A stretch of DNA of 64,000 bases, taken from the NCBI GenBank assembly GCA_001599935.1, contig BCIJ01000021.1:9484-73483 (forward strand), written 5' to 3'. The stretch is from Holtermannia corniformis. Taxonomy: Eukaryota; Basidiomycota; Tremellomycetes; Holtermanniales. The notes below the pieces were generated by a model. It made no database searches. It saw only the letters and a program-made list of their open reading frames with translations, and was not told the DNA's origin. Shown here piece by piece: positions 12,533-24,024 of the stretch (its first letter is position 1; each line of letters begins with the position of its first letter). Position numbers and translations under genes: made by a program.

Positions 12533-14520
12533 CTAGACAATCTCCACGTGAGCGCGCTCATACACTGCCTCGGGCGTCAGGTTGTACAGCTCGTCCAGCA
12601 AGGCCGCTCGGAACGTCCCAGGCCCCTTGACGTCGGCTCGGGCCGCAGCAATCTCCGCCGCAATCGTCATGGCGAGCACACTGGGGTCAGCACGGCCGAC
12701 AATTAGGGACTCACCCCGCAAGGGCGCCAACAAGCATGTCACCCTGCACTAGCCTCGACTCGTCATGCTCGGGCGTGGCGAGCAGCCGAGCGCCGGCGCA
12801 AAAGCAAGCGATCAACGAGCCCGTCATACACCCCGAGCCGGTAATGACCCCAAGCTGCGGTGTCAGGACAGTCAGAGCGCTAGCACCCACTAGTTTGTGC
12901 CCGTTGGCCAGCCGGAGCACCGTCTCGCCGTCGGACACGTAGTCGATCTCGCCTGTGAGCACGACCACGGCGGCTGGGGTTAGCTACGCCACACGAGACG
13001 ACTCACCCCTCTTTCTCGCTAGCTGCTTGACGACATTCGCCGGGTCTTTGAAGCCCGAACCGACCGAGTCGACACCGCGGGTCGCAACCTCGGCAGACTT
13101 GGCCAACGCCCCAATCTCGGCCGCATTGCCTTTGATGACTGTTGGCTGCCAGTGTGCGAGCAGTTCTGCGGTCAGCGTCGCACAGCTGGCTTGACTCACG
13201 CTTCGAGACTTCACGCCGGTGGGCCGTCGCCCCCACAGCCACTGGATCGAATACGATCGGCTTGCGGTTGACATTCGCCTCGCGCCCGGCCACAAGCATG
13301 CCCTCCTTGTCGGTGATCGTCCTGTCGTCAGCCCGACCTGGAGAGTGCGACCCACCCAAAGTTGATCAGCAAAGCGCCAATCGCCGGCGAGAGGTCCTTG
13401 ACGTCGCGAGGGTGGGTGGCCATGATGGGTGAAGCCCCCACGGCCAGGGTCGCATTGGCCGAGTCGTTGATGACCACATTGTTGGTGAGCTGCCGTCAGC
13501 CTAGCCTCTGCAGCCGTACCCACCTGGTTGATCATGGGCGTCTCCCTCTTGACGGCCCGCATGACCTCGCCGACTTGCTTGAGCAAGTGATCCCGCGTGC
13601 GCCCCGTGCCAGCAAACAGTGCCCGTGTCGGTCTGGCATCAGATTGGAACGAACGCAGCACACGGTCGAGGTCTTGTGCGGCTTCCTTTGGCGTATGCGA
13701 CGCGACGATATCGGAAATGACTGCGACCCCGTCAAGAGCAACGCCGTGCTTTGGCGAGATGGACGAGTGGAGGAGGTGGGCAAGGTTCGGCAGGTGGATT
13801 CCCCCTGTCGTTAGCTTGGCACACGATCATACACTCACCGATCGCAACAGCCTGCACTCCCGTCCCATGCAGCACATCCAAGATCTCGCCAACGCCCTCG
13901 GGACCCATGCTCGTCTTGCCTTTGAGATCCTTACTGACCGTATGCCAGACTGCGCCGATGCCTATGTAGTCGACGCCTTGGGCCACGGCCGCTTCTGCTT
14001 GCTCTACCGACCCCGTCGAGAGTCCGAGGATCGCATCCGGCCCGATCAACGAGCGGATCATCGGGACGGGCATGTCGGTCTGACCAATGTGGACGCCGGC
14101 CGAGCCTGAGGTCAGCGTAGCCAGAACAGTAGCACATACCGATAGCGAGATGGACATCGACTCGGTCGTTGATGATGAGCGGGACGTTGTACTGCTGTCA
14201 GCGTGCCGTCGAGATGGCACCCACCTTGTCGGTAATCTCCTTGGTCCTCCGCGCGATCTCGACAAACTGCCGTTAGCTCCGTCTGGCACGCTCTACCCAC
14301 CGCGCCAGTGTCCACGTCCTTTTCGCGAACCTGCACGACCGTGACGCCGCCTTGGAGAGACTGCAGGTTAGGCTAGCCGAACGGGGAGGACACACCTCCT
14401 CGAGACTCTCGTAGTAATCCTGTCGTCAGCCCCGCATCGTCGAGCTGGACACACCTTGCCGGGAGGGAGCAGCTCCCTGCCCGTGACCAGATAGAGCGAG
14501 TAGTCTATCGTCTGCTTCAT
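12533..14520 (-). CDS. THI6: Bifunctional thiamine phosphate synthase / hydroxyethylthiazole kinase
   Basis: Joins the two halves of thiamine (TMP pyrophosphorylase, N-terminal) and phosphorylates hydroxyethylthiazole (C-terminal kinase). N-terminal domain: DYSLYLVTGRELLPPG, SLQGGVTVVQVREKD, the exon with LIINDRVDVHLAIG, AGVHIGQTDMP, GVDYIGIGAVWHTVSKD. C-terminal domain: PMINQ-LTNNVVINDSANATL, AVGASPIM, the ATP-site GVITGSGCMTGSLIACFCA with the family Cys. At least ten introns. ATG at 14518-14520 gives the conserved MKQTIDYSLYLV start; an in-frame ATG at 14548-14550 would add 10 residues. Stop TAG at 12533-12535. Length about 520 aa, normal for fungal THI6. It shares a 126-bp promoter with the ZIP transporter. 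Cytosolic. Confidence 0.95.
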
Positions 14521-14646
14521 AGTCAGTGTCGAAAAGATGTCGAGCTGCATAGCAAACGGCGCTCCGGATCAGAAGGTTTCATGTGGAGGTCAGATCGAGA
14601 CTCGCGATCCTTTGACAACATCCTCTTGGACATCTTCTCCATCAAC

Positions 14647-16001
14647 ATGGCAGCACACTCTCTGGCCAAGCTCACAGCAGTCGCGGTCGTTGTGGCCGCA
14701 CTTGTCGCAGCCAAACCCACTGTACGTATCGCCAAATCACGTCCGTGCTGACCGCTCAGCACGATGATCACGACGCCAACGCCATGAAGCGCGTGTTCAA
14801 GACGCTGTTCCCGTTCGAAGACAAGCCAGCGTGGAATTCAAGTAGGTCTCCTGTCACTGGAGCGCACTGACACCAGTCCTCGCAACGTTCTACATCTCCT
14901 CGTGAGTCTGTGCTGAGCGTATTCTGCTAACCCCAGTGTACCCAATCTGATCCTGTGGTTCATCCCACCCACCCTCGAACCGTCGTCGCTCAACACGATG
15001 ATCGCGTTTGCAACCGGCGGCCTCCTCGGCGACGTCTTTCTCCACCTCGTCCCGCACTCGTTCTTTGGCGAGACGCACGAAGAGGGAGCCGTCAAGACGA
15101 TTGTTGTTGACGAGAAGAGGAACATTGTCATTGGGTGGGTGAACCGAGCAGGACGTCGCTCACGCCAGGCTATCCATCTTTCTCGGCTTCGCCGCCTTCT
15201 TTGTGCTCGACAAGACGATGCGCGTGCTCAACTCGGGTGCCGGCCACTCGCACTCGCACTCGCACTCGCACTCCGAGTCGCACTCCGAGTCGACGGCCAC
15301 GACCACCGCCATCGCCCCGTCCTCGTCCGGCCAGCTCAAGCAGCGCAAAACCCCTACCGCTGTCACCGAGCCAAAGAAAGAGCCCAACCAATCCCTCCGT
15401 CTCTCGGCCTACCTCAACCTGTTTGGCGACTTTACACACAACATTACCGACGGCCTCAGCATGGCGGCCAGCTTCTACGTCAGCCCCCAGCTCGGCGCTG
15501 TCAGTGCGATTGCCACCTTTGCGCACGAGATCCCGCACGAGGTGGGTGAGCTGTCGCCGACCGCGCTGACAGCAGATTGCCGACTACTCGATCCTGATCA
15601 AGTCGGGCTTTACAAAGTCGCAGGCAATGGCATCGCAGTTTCTGACGGCCGTTGGCGCTTTCGTCGGCACGTTTCTCGGCATCTGGATCGCCGAGACGTC
15701 GTCGGCCGCTGCCAAGATTGCTCTCGACACGCAAGTCGGACTGTTTGGCACCAGCGTCATGCCCGGCGAGCTTGTCATTCCAATGACCGCAGGAGGTAAG
15801 TTGACAATGCGCAACCACGCTGACGCTAGGCTTCCTCTACATCGCTTCCGTCTCGGTCATTCCCGAGCTCCTCGAAGAGTCCAAGAGCGGCAAACAGGCG
15901 ATCAAAGAGGTGAGCTCCTACCGAAGCGACAGCGCTGACGACAGTACGCTGCCATGGCATTTGGTGTCGCGTGCATGGCTGCAATCGCATGGAACGAGTG
16001 A
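14647..16001 (+). CDS. ZIP-family zinc transporter (Yke4/ZIP7-like)
   Basis: ZIP (SLC39) metal transporter of the KE4 subfamily, which in other eukaryotes moves zinc out of the ER/Golgi. ATG at 14647, stop TGA at 15999-16001; introns near 14720, 14844, 14905, 15134, 15540, 15796 and 15909. Signal-like N-terminus, then helices VPNLILWFIPP and GGLLGDVFLHLVPHSFFG. A cytosolic/lumenal His-Ser loop at 15241-15300 has a run of HS pairs. The metal-site helices are intact: HNITDGLSMAASFY and HEIPHEIADYSILIKSG. The last helix follows GGFLYIASVSVIPELLEE. About 370 aa. Start is supported by the signal sequence. Its stop codon lies four bases from that of the convergent gene. Confidence 0.9.
15240..15300 (+). 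repeat. His/Ser codon microsatellite inside the ZIP gene
   Basis: Tandem CACTCG/CACTCC hexamers encode the His-Ser run of the ZIP transporter loop. Such His-rich loops bind zinc in family members. Repeat length may vary between strains. Confidence 0.8.
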
Positions 16002-16005
16002 TGCA

Positions 16006-19000
16006 TTACTTGCGAAACCACCCAACTGGCCACCGCTTGACCCACCGCTGCCACCACTTTCGACGCACTTGCGGCGGGCTGTCGACTTGGCGGATCACGG
16101 CTCTGGCAGCGTTATCCTCCTTGTCGGTACTGTCCATCCACAGCTTACTCTGGGTTTCGCGCCAGCGAGCGAGATGGCTGCTTGCGGTCCCGATCGGAGG
16201 CCGGTTTCGCCAGTGTCGTCGAGGCTCGGGTGTCGGCGGGTACGGCGTGACCGTCGGTTGGCGATTGCGCAGACGCTCCCGCCAAGGTCTGCCTGTCAGT
16301 TTGGTCGACGAGTCTACGACGTACGGTTTGCGGTTCTGCAACGTCAGCACGCTCAAAACTGCAATCACTCACTTGATCCTTTGGCCTCGGTCGTTCACCC
16401 GGCCGGCGCCGCGCAAAGTCTCGGATCCTGCCCTGCCCCAGCTGATAGCTCTGCAGGGCAATCTTCTCCTCGCGGTCTCTGCGCCTCTCCCTGCGCTCGA
16501 CGGCCCTGCGCTCCTTTTCCTCGGCTCGTCGCATCCGCCGCTGACTGCGCCGCCACTCGGCTTCACGCTGCCGCCTGGCGTTGCGCTCTGCCCGCAGCCG
16601 TTCCTCTCGCTCACGCATCTCGAGAATGTCCACACGCGTTGCGTTGACCCGGGACCGGTTCCAGTCGAAGCGATCCCGGCGGGGTTCAGGTCCATCGACA
16701 ACAGAAGGCGGCTTGCCAAACGAGCGCGAAAGCTTTTCCCAGAACCGCACTTTGGAGTCGGGCTCGGCTTCCTGCACCGGATCGAGGCTTTGCGCCATCG
16801 TCGGGCGTCGATAGCCTTGCGGCGCATAGTCTTGTCGTCGCGGCGAGAAGGTCCACCTGCCGATAAACCGCTGCGGTTTGCCTTCTTCCTCTCTAAAATC
16901 GGCAGTGCGAAACGGACGCCACGGTTGCGGAGGCTGTACGAGCGGTGGCAGCATGTACGACGGGCGGTCGATCCCAGCGGGCAAAGGCGCGCCTGCTTCA
17001 GTCTTGAACGCCGACTGCAGCTCGGATGGAAAGCTATCAGCCGACTCGGCATAGGGACCGCGGCCACGCGCAGGAGGGAACGGAGCAGGTGGTGACAGCG
17101 GGCGGTTGGCCGGGCGGTAGTACCCCGGCGCATGGTACCCCTCGAACGGCACATTGAGCGGTTGGGGATAGGGTATGGGCCGCTGCACAAACTGCTCGTG
17201 GACGCGGCCTTGTCCAGGGCCCGCGTCTCGCCCAGGGCCCGCGTCTCGCCCAGGGCCCGCGTCTCGCCCAGGAAAGTACGCGGGGTTGTAGCCAGCAAAC
17301 CCGTTTGCAAGCGGTCGAGGCTCGGCGACGGGCGACTTGGATGGGACAGGCGGGCCCACGTCAGAGGGCGGACGAGCACTATTCTTGAGCCAGGCCAGCG
17401 ACACATGCAGTCGACGGTGCTCTCCTCGGGGGACATCAAACGAGAGATGGTCCTCGGCGTCGAGTGGCGCGTCGCGGGGGAGAAACGGGGTTGCAGGGGG
17501 ACGAACCGGGTGCGGACTAGCTGTCAGCGCGGTTGTACCAAGCCGACTCACGTTTGAACACGCGCAGCAAGTGTCTGCTCTTGCGGCTCGGTCGACACAG
17601 CCTTGCTTGCCGTCTTGTTCGTAGCAGGTCTCGTTGGCGGCTGCTCGCGTGCCGCTTCACCCGTTATGCGGCGCAGCTCTTCCTCGGGCGGCAGTGCAGT
17701 CGTAGCGGTCGACGCAGACGGAGGCAGTGGGTACACGGCCGGCTCGAATCGCGCTTGCAACGTTCCAGTCGACTGCTTGCGTGATAGCGTGCGAACGATA
17801 GCAGATCCCGGAAACAGCGACGAGCCAGAGGGTTGCGTCACCAAGGGCGGCCGCGACGGAACACTCAGCCTTGGCGGGTAGCGACTGGCTGGCGTGGGCG
17901 CAGGTGGTGGCGACGGGATCGGTAGCAGGTTGCGAGAGGGGAGAGAAGACGGGGCGATCGAAGCTGGCAGCGGCGTGTTCTTTGCCGCCTTCATCGTCGC
18001 CTGCGTCGACACTGTCGGGTTCAGCTTGCTAGGCTGCTGCTTTTTGACACTGCGAGGGAGACTCTCAACGCTGCCCGAGTTGACTGACAAAGGTAGCTCG
18101 ATCCCGGCCGCTTTGTACAGCGTCGTCGTCGATCCGGACGGTTGTTCAGTCAGCCTGCGAACCGTCGATGCAGGAAGTGGATGATGGCGAGCCACGTCGA
18201 TCGTCGAAGGCGGCAGAGGCCGGTCTGCTGGTCGTGCGCTGGCTGTGCGGTTCGTTCGCGCTGGGATGGTCGAGGCAGGAAGGGGCACGTTTTCGGGTTT
18301 GGAGTCGGGTGAGGGTGTCCTGGCCGGGGCTGTGACCCTGCTGGCGACGGGCACTGTGACCCTACTGGCCGGCAGTGGGATCTTTGCGGCAGCTTTGGCA
18401 GTCGCATTCGATGGCGCTGCAACCGTCTTGCTTCGGGTGAGCGCTGCAGTACTCGGCGGCAGCGGATAGTTTGCAGCATCGAATTCGGGCACTTGCAGCT
18501 CTTCGACGATGGGCGGTTCTTTGGTGACGGCACCCTTGCCAGTCGCCTTGCTTTTGGGCTGCTTGCCTTTCGCCTTGCCAGTTGGCGCCGAGACCGTACG
18601 GGCGAGCTGGGATGCGGCGCCTTGCTCAACCCTCGCTTGTGACTCTGCCTTGGATGCCTTGCCTTTGCTTTTCGGCGCCTCGGGTGGTGCCGGCGGCATC
18701 AGCTCGAGCTCGGGGGTTGCGAGTGCATCAGCCAGGTAGGCATCGCGAATCTCACGCCTGCTCCGGAGCGATGAATGCCCAGAGACGCCCGAGACGGGAC
18801 GGGATGGCAGCGGTGTTGGATTCGGGTCGTACTTTGGTGGGACGGCCAGAGTCGGAGCTGGGGGTGGACGAGAGGCGGATCGGGCGGTGGCCTGCTTTGA
18901 AGCAGGTTGCAGCGGGGCAATGCTGGGACGTTGCTGGCGGGACGGGGCGGGTGCTGCTGCTGCTGGCGAGGGAGCTGCTAGCGAGGGAGCTGGCGGAGAC

Positions 19001-19350
19001 GCCTTGACTGCCTTGACCGTCGGCTCTAGCTGCGGCCGACCTTGCCTCGGCTTTGGGTACGGATTCGACGGGGTAGGAGATTCCGCCCTCCGCCTGAGTA
19101 CTTCCTCCTCCGACTCGCCATGCTCTTGTGTATCACTCCAGATGGCACTCTGCCCACCCAACGCGGTCGACTGCGGCCGGACATCGTGCGTCCACTTGCG
19201 AATCTTGGAATACCATGTGCGGTGATACGACAGATCTGAAGGCGAAGGCGAGTAGGCCGTGTACGTCTTGTAGGTCGTCGCTGGGGCAGGAGGTACAGGC
19301 GGGGGAAGAGGTATCGGGCCGCGAGCAGGAGCAGGGGGAATGTTGGTCAT
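16006..19350 (-). CDS. Long proline-rich, basic coiled-coil protein of unknown function
   Basis: Not recognised. ATG at 19348-19350, stop TAA at 16006-16008, two introns (about 17521-17551 and 16339-16373), about 1100 aa. The first 600 residues are low-complexity, rich in Pro, Ser, Ala and Thr, and carry a recurrent short motif xPLP(A/P)S at least seven times. A second part has a perfect 18-bp tandem repeat coding GRDAGP (17214-17267). Near the C-terminus is a strongly basic helix, EMREREERLRAERN... rich in Arg/Glu, likely a coiled coil or nucleic-acid/actin-binding helix. No membrane segment or signal peptide. Composition suggests a scaffold binding SH3, WW or EVH1 domains; this is inference. 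Divergent from the DCAF gene over 359 bp. Confidence 0.75.
17214..17267. repeat. Three tandem 18-bp repeats
   Basis: Three identical 18-bp units (CCAGGGCCCGCGTCTCGC) in tandem, coding on the - strand for a repeated six-residue GRDAGP-type block in the long proline-rich protein. Perfect identity suggests recent slippage or strain-level length variation. Confidence 0.85.
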
Positions 19351-19709
19351 GCTGTGACAATACGCACACCCGAGCTAATCTCACAGCTTCGACCGAGCTC
19401 TTCTTGATGGATAGAGGGACGCGAGTGTAGCTGCAGCGTGTGTTGGGGCTTGCAGCGAGCTGATCACTGTCGACATGCCTCCTGGGTCCGACGGCTGACA
19501 CGGCGTCATTGTCCACCGACGATCCTTTTGTGCGGCTAGTGCGTGTCTGCTGCATTGTCTGCGAGTAGTCTGTGAGTAGCAGGCGGTATTGTCAGTGTGT
19601 GATAGCAGATGTCAGCGAGCTGCTGTTAGTAGTACAGTCCGAGTGGTTGTCGTTGAGAGCAGGCGGCGATGCATGACGTCTGTGCGTCGACAACCAAGAT
19701 CGATTGAGC
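19351..19709. promoter_or_regulatory. Divergent intergenic region
   Basis: About 360 bp between the start codons of the proline-rich protein (-) and the DCAF-type WD40 protein (+). Presumably holds both promoters. I see no clear known element. Confidence 0.5.
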
Positions 19710-21758
19710 ATGACCTCGCGAAGGCAGCGAACAGCCCTGCGTGCAGCCCACACTGTGCCCGGACCATCTTCTCACCTCGATGCGACCGCAAGACGCGAGG
19801 CATTGTTTGCCGATCCGACCATCTGGCAGAACATGGACCGGGCGCAGGTGCTCGGCAACGGCTACCAGGGTCATCGGGGGTGGGTGCTGCTGTACATTGC
19901 TGTGCTGATTGTAGATGTGTCAACGCACTGTCCTGGGCGGAAGACGGTTCCAGCCTGCTGAGCGGGTCGGACGACAAGCGGTGGGTGATGCTGCGGCAAC
20001 CTAGCTGACAGCAGACTGTGCATATGGACTCCTGATCCCGACCCAGTCGATACGGCCTCGCCGCACCCTCTGAAGCTGTCGGATACTATCCTGACAGGCC
20101 ACCATGCCAACATCTTCTCGGCCCACATGCTGTCCGAGATGAGCACACCAACGGCGATCAGCTGTGCCGGCGACGACGTGATCGGAGTGTATCAAGTTGA
20201 GCGTTTGAACCGGGTTGAAGGCGGTCGATCGGACGGCGAGCTCGATGGGCGTAGTGGCGAAGGGTAGGTCTGCATCGCCAAGCTGTACTGACGCCAGCAC
20301 CCAGCAACTGCGATGCCATTCCTCACGGGTCAAACGCTTGCTTCCATCCCAGCTCGCGCCGTCCGTCTTCCTCAGCGTGTCTGAAGACGGCACGATCCGC
20401 CAGCACGACTTGCGTACCTCCCACAACTGTCAAGCTGGTGAATGTCCCGAGCCCCTCTGGCGCGCTCCTTCTGGCGTCGAGCTCTATACGTTGTCAACCC
20501 AGGCTGAAGGCACTGGCTCGGGCGGTGGCTGGGCCATGGTCGCAGGAGGACGCAGCGAGTATGTGCGTGCACTTTGCAGCCGACTGTACTGATGATCAGG
20601 CCTACCTGCTCGATCGCCGGATGCTCAAGCTGCAGACGCAAGACTGGGGCGACGTGCATCAACCCGACGCCAAGGTGCAATGTGTCCGCCGGCTTGGCCT
20701 ACCCAAGGCGGCGTGGGATGCTTCGACGGGCACGGAAGGCGAGGACGACGGCTGGGGCATGACCGAGGTCGAGCGGCACGTCACTTCGGTGCGAATGAGT
20801 CGTCATGTCAACCACGAGGTGGGTGCGAGCCAGCATGCCAAGCTGATGCCCAGGTGCTGGTCAACTTTTCCAATCACTCCACCTCGCTCTTCTCAATCTT
20901 TGACACGCCGCCGTCGCCAGGGATGCACCACGCTGGGTCGAGCGTGCTACCGCCGAATGCCTCCCCAGCGGTACACCCGCGATCGCCATCTGGGTCGCCA
21001 TCGCCGCGCAAACGGCCAAAGTCGGCGTCGAGCGATGAGGGTGTGCAAGATATGAGCGATATCATGGGCGGGCAGGTGCAGAACCTGTACGGCGATGAGA
21101 TGGAGCTCGACGATGAGGACAGCGACGACGACAGCGACGACGACGACGACAGCGAGTACATCTGGGACTATGAAAACCGCAGGCGCGCAAGCTCGAGCGT
21201 CCCGCCTGACCTTTTCGACAACGTGCCCGTCATCCACCCGCGCAGAAGCTACTTTGGCGCTCGCAACTACGAGACGGTCAAGGACTGCAACTTTGTCGGC
21301 GCTCGATCAGACAAGGTTGTGTCAGGGAGTGACGATGGCAACTTTTTCGTCTGGGACAAGGACTCGGGCAAGCTTGAAGGCGTATGGGAAGGCGACGGCA
21401 GTGTTGTGAACGGTGAGTGTTTTTTGCATGGCCGAGCTGACATATAGTGGTGGAGCAGCACCCGACCCTGCCGCTGCTGGCCGTCAGTGGGATCGACAGT
21501 ACCGTCAAGGTGGGTCCACTCCTATAGCCAAGCTGACGAAAGATCTTCACGCCCCTCGACCCCAAGCCGGATCCATCCTTTTCACGCATGGCAGAGGCCG
21601 AGACGATTGTACGACAAAACACCAACCCGCGAGAACTGAACCGGACTCGACACCGAGTCGAACGAGCCGCGTTACTGCAGCTATTGTCGCGGCACCGGAT
21701 CGCACGGGCTGCGGGTGGAGAGGAAGACGACGGGCCGGGAGAGTGTACGACGCAGTGA
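19710..21758 (+). CDS. WD40 protein of the DCAF6/WDTC1 type (CUL4-DDB1 substrate receptor candidate)
   Basis: ATG at 19710, stop TGA at 21756-21758; introns near 19881, 19980, 20263, 20562, 20820, 21414 and 21509. WD repeats are visible: CVNALSWAEDGSSLLSGSDDKRL, ILTGHHANIFSAHML, then QLRCHSSRVKRLLPSQ with VFLSVSEDGTIRQHDLRT, the WDxR/HDLR-like box used by many DCAF proteins to bind DDB1. A long insert follows, with Ser/Pro-rich basic sequence and an acidic run (21095-21165), then the conserved YFGARNYETVKDCNFVGARSDKVVSGSDDGNFFVWD and VVEQHPTLPLLAVSGIDSTVKIF. This order and the ETVKD.NFVG box match DCAF6/DCAF8/WDTC1 relatives. Expected role: substrate receptor for a CUL4 ubiquitin ligase, nuclear. 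Start Met is the first in frame. Confidence 0.8.
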
Positions 21759-21772
21759 TACGATGCATCTGA

Positions 21773-22432
21773 TCACCAGTACTTTTTCCGCTCGGCTCGC
21801 TTGGCCCGTGCGAGCGACTTGCGAAAGCCCCAGCCGAGTTGTTGGCGTTCGAGTGCGGCGGCGGTGGCTTGCTGCTGAGCTGAAGAAGCGGGTGCGAGTC
21901 GGCCGATCAGGTTGGCAGTGGTTGGCGGCAGTGAAAACCTATACGTCAGCCTGGCACTCGGCAGAACAACCCACCTCTTTGCAATCTGCGATCGTGACAG
22001 TCCCTGCGCCCTCGCCGCTTGAATCTCCTCCAGCACCCCGCTCTCGATCTCTACCCGCTCAGACCTCCCCCTGCGCTCCTTCCTGAGTCCAGCCACATGC
22101 TCGCCCGTCAACTTGACCGCATGCTGCGCCTCGGGTCCCGCCACGCCGACCCACTTTAAAAACTCGGGCACCTGGCCAGCCGTATAGCTCGGCGCCGAAG
22201 CAGGCGGGTTGTGGCTGAACACCAAGCCCGAATCTTCGAGAACCGTGTGGCTCAGGGTCGAGGTTGACGCGGCAGGGTTGGGTGTGGATGTGCCCGATGT
22301 CGGCTTGATCGGTTTAGGAGATGATGGTGCAGCGAGGAAAGGGGTACGAGCGGGGCGTGCGTGGTGGATGACCGAGCGAGTCTGCAGCTTTGTCGAGGTT
22401 TTGAGCAGCGGCACGAGTGGTCTGGACGACAT
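21773..22432 (-). CDS. MRPL20: Mitochondrial ribosomal protein L20 (mL58 family)
   Basis: Component of the large mitochondrial ribosomal subunit (PF12824 family). ATG at 22430-22432 starts MSSRPLVPLLKTSTKLQTRSV, a basic, Ser/Thr-rich mitochondrial presequence. The conserved core includes PEFLKWVGVAGPEA..., EIQAARAQGLSRSQIAKRF, and the C-terminal QLGWGFRKSLARAKRAERK. A 36-nt segment at 21939-21974 has donor GTGGGT, branch CTGAC and acceptor TATAG; it has no stop and is divisible by three, and removing it gives KRFSLPP. I therefore model it as an intron. Stop TGA at 21773-21775, only 14 bp from the stop of the convergent DCAF gene. About 205 aa. Confidence 0.85.
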   Translation of the reverse strand: MSSRPLVPLLKTSTKLQTRSVIHHARPARTPFLAAPSSPKPIKPTSGTSTPNPAASTSTLSHTVLEDSGLVFSHNPPASAPSYTAGQVPEFLKWVGVAGPEAQHAVKLTGEHVAGLRKERRGRSERVEIESGVLEEIQAARAQGLSRSQIAKRWVVLPSARLTYRFSLPPTTANLIGRLAPASSAQQQATAAALERQQLGWGFRKSLARAKRAERKKYW

Positions 22433-22567
22433 GGCGAGGTGAATATGGTTGTGCAAGTGGAGCAGATAGATGTAGGAGAACAAGCAATAATCCAACACTT
22501 GTTAGCGGAGCAAATAACCACCAACGTCTTGATGCTGTCTCGCTGCCAGGTAAAGCTTCTTCAGAGA

Positions 22568-23956
22568 ATGTCCAGCGAATACAGCAGCGACAGCGACAGT
22601 GACTTCAGCAGCGGCTCGCCAAGGCATACTCACGATGCGGGCAGTCTATCCCGGGCCGAACGGATGTGGACGGAATATTGGGGTGCAGGCGACCCAACCA
22701 TGACTGTCACACATGGCGGGATGACGCTCGAGACGCTACGGAGCCCACTCCTTACCTGGCGAGCCGACGAAGTGAACCCAATCCTGATTCGCAAAGAGTA
22801 CAGCAGGATATGGCGGAATGTCCAACGACAGCTGTCCAAGAATCCGCAAACGGAATGGGTCGAGCCCGGGCTCGTCCTCTACAGTCACCCAGGGATCGGT
22901 GCGTCCACCAGGCTGAACGGTCTGACTCAAACAGGTAGAACAACCTCTCTGACATACTTCCTTGCAAGGACACTTGCGGACCGCCGGCCTGCCGTGCTCG
23001 TGTCACATCCAAACAGGTTCATAGTGTTTGACGAAAACGGAGTGCGCGAGGTCACGCAGGGCCCGTTCCCGCGTGGTAGCATCGCACTGGTTGAATGCCG
23101 GGAGGGTATCGTACCCCTGGATGTCGTGGCAAGCTATCAAGACCGGTTCACTGATTACACCATTGTCGTTGCCGCAAAGCATACATCAAGACTCGCTAGC
23201 TACATCAAGTACCACAGACCGCGGGTCCTAACAATGGCGCTTTGGTCGAAGGAGGAGCTGCTGCACCTGATGTGAGTTGTCTGGTGATGAACTGGCTGAC
23301 TCGACAGAGCGCTGCGTGACTACACGGGCTTAGCCTTGCCTGGTGATCAAAAGGACAACGGGGCTTACTATACGCCTGAACAAGTCTTCAATCTCTTCGG
23401 CCCTTGCATCCGTACCGTCATCACTCGACGGTACCCCAACACAGGCAGTATCGAACGCGACTTTGCCGAGATCATGGAGACCATCCGACGATTTGTCTCC
23501 ACGACGCCAACAGTCTGCCCCGGGCAAGCCTGGACCACTTGGTCGAGGCTGGGCGATGCTGGCCCTTCAGAGTTGGCGTCGGATAAGCAACGCGCAGAGT
23601 TCAGCACCGTCTTCTTCCTTCAACAGCTATTCGTTGCGCCGCGACTCGATCGCAACCCATCGGGAACGTATACGATTCCGACGCCCTTCCTTGCGTCTAC
23701 ACTGCTGAGTCTAGCGGCGGGACCATGTCCAGCCGAGCAAGAGCGTTTCATTGCGCTCTTCGGCGACGCGCCGGCCGTGCAAGAGGCGTTGCGTGACGCT
23801 CAAACCGCAGCGCATCAAGAGCTGGCCCGCGCTGAAGCGATACCTTCTCAGGCGTCGAGCGAGGCCGAGGGAGCCATCTTATCTCGAAAAAGGATGCGAC
23901 CCCAAGGCGAGCTGACGGGCGCGCGCCCCAAGAGAGGGCGGGCTCATATGCGCTGA
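22568..23956 (+). CDS. P-loop NTPase family protein, copy 1 (Crinkler/RHS-like), Walker A lysine replaced
   Basis: Exons 22568-22898, 22935-23271 and 23308-23956 (438 aa). Homologous throughout to the genes at 24506 and 30320. Order: Ser/Asp-rich N-terminus; block ERMWTEYWGAGDP; NPILIRKEYSRIW; P-loop SHPGIG-RTTSLTYFLART; LVSHPNRFIVFDENGV; Walker-B-like GSIALVEC; then YYTPEQVFNLFGP with YPNTGSIERDF; TIPTPFLASTLLSLA; basic tail KRMRPQG...KRGRAHMR, possibly nuclear. The P-loop Lys is Arg here (G-R-T-T), so nucleotide binding may be weakened. The first intron lies inside the P-loop. Architecture resembles the NTPase part of Crinkler/RHS-type proteins (inference from motif layout). No signal peptide. 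Confidence 0.6.
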
Positions 23957-24024
23957 AATGTGGTTCACTCCCCCTAGGCAGAGGACTTGTACCATGCATC
24001 CCCATCTTCGACACGGCACGTCTA

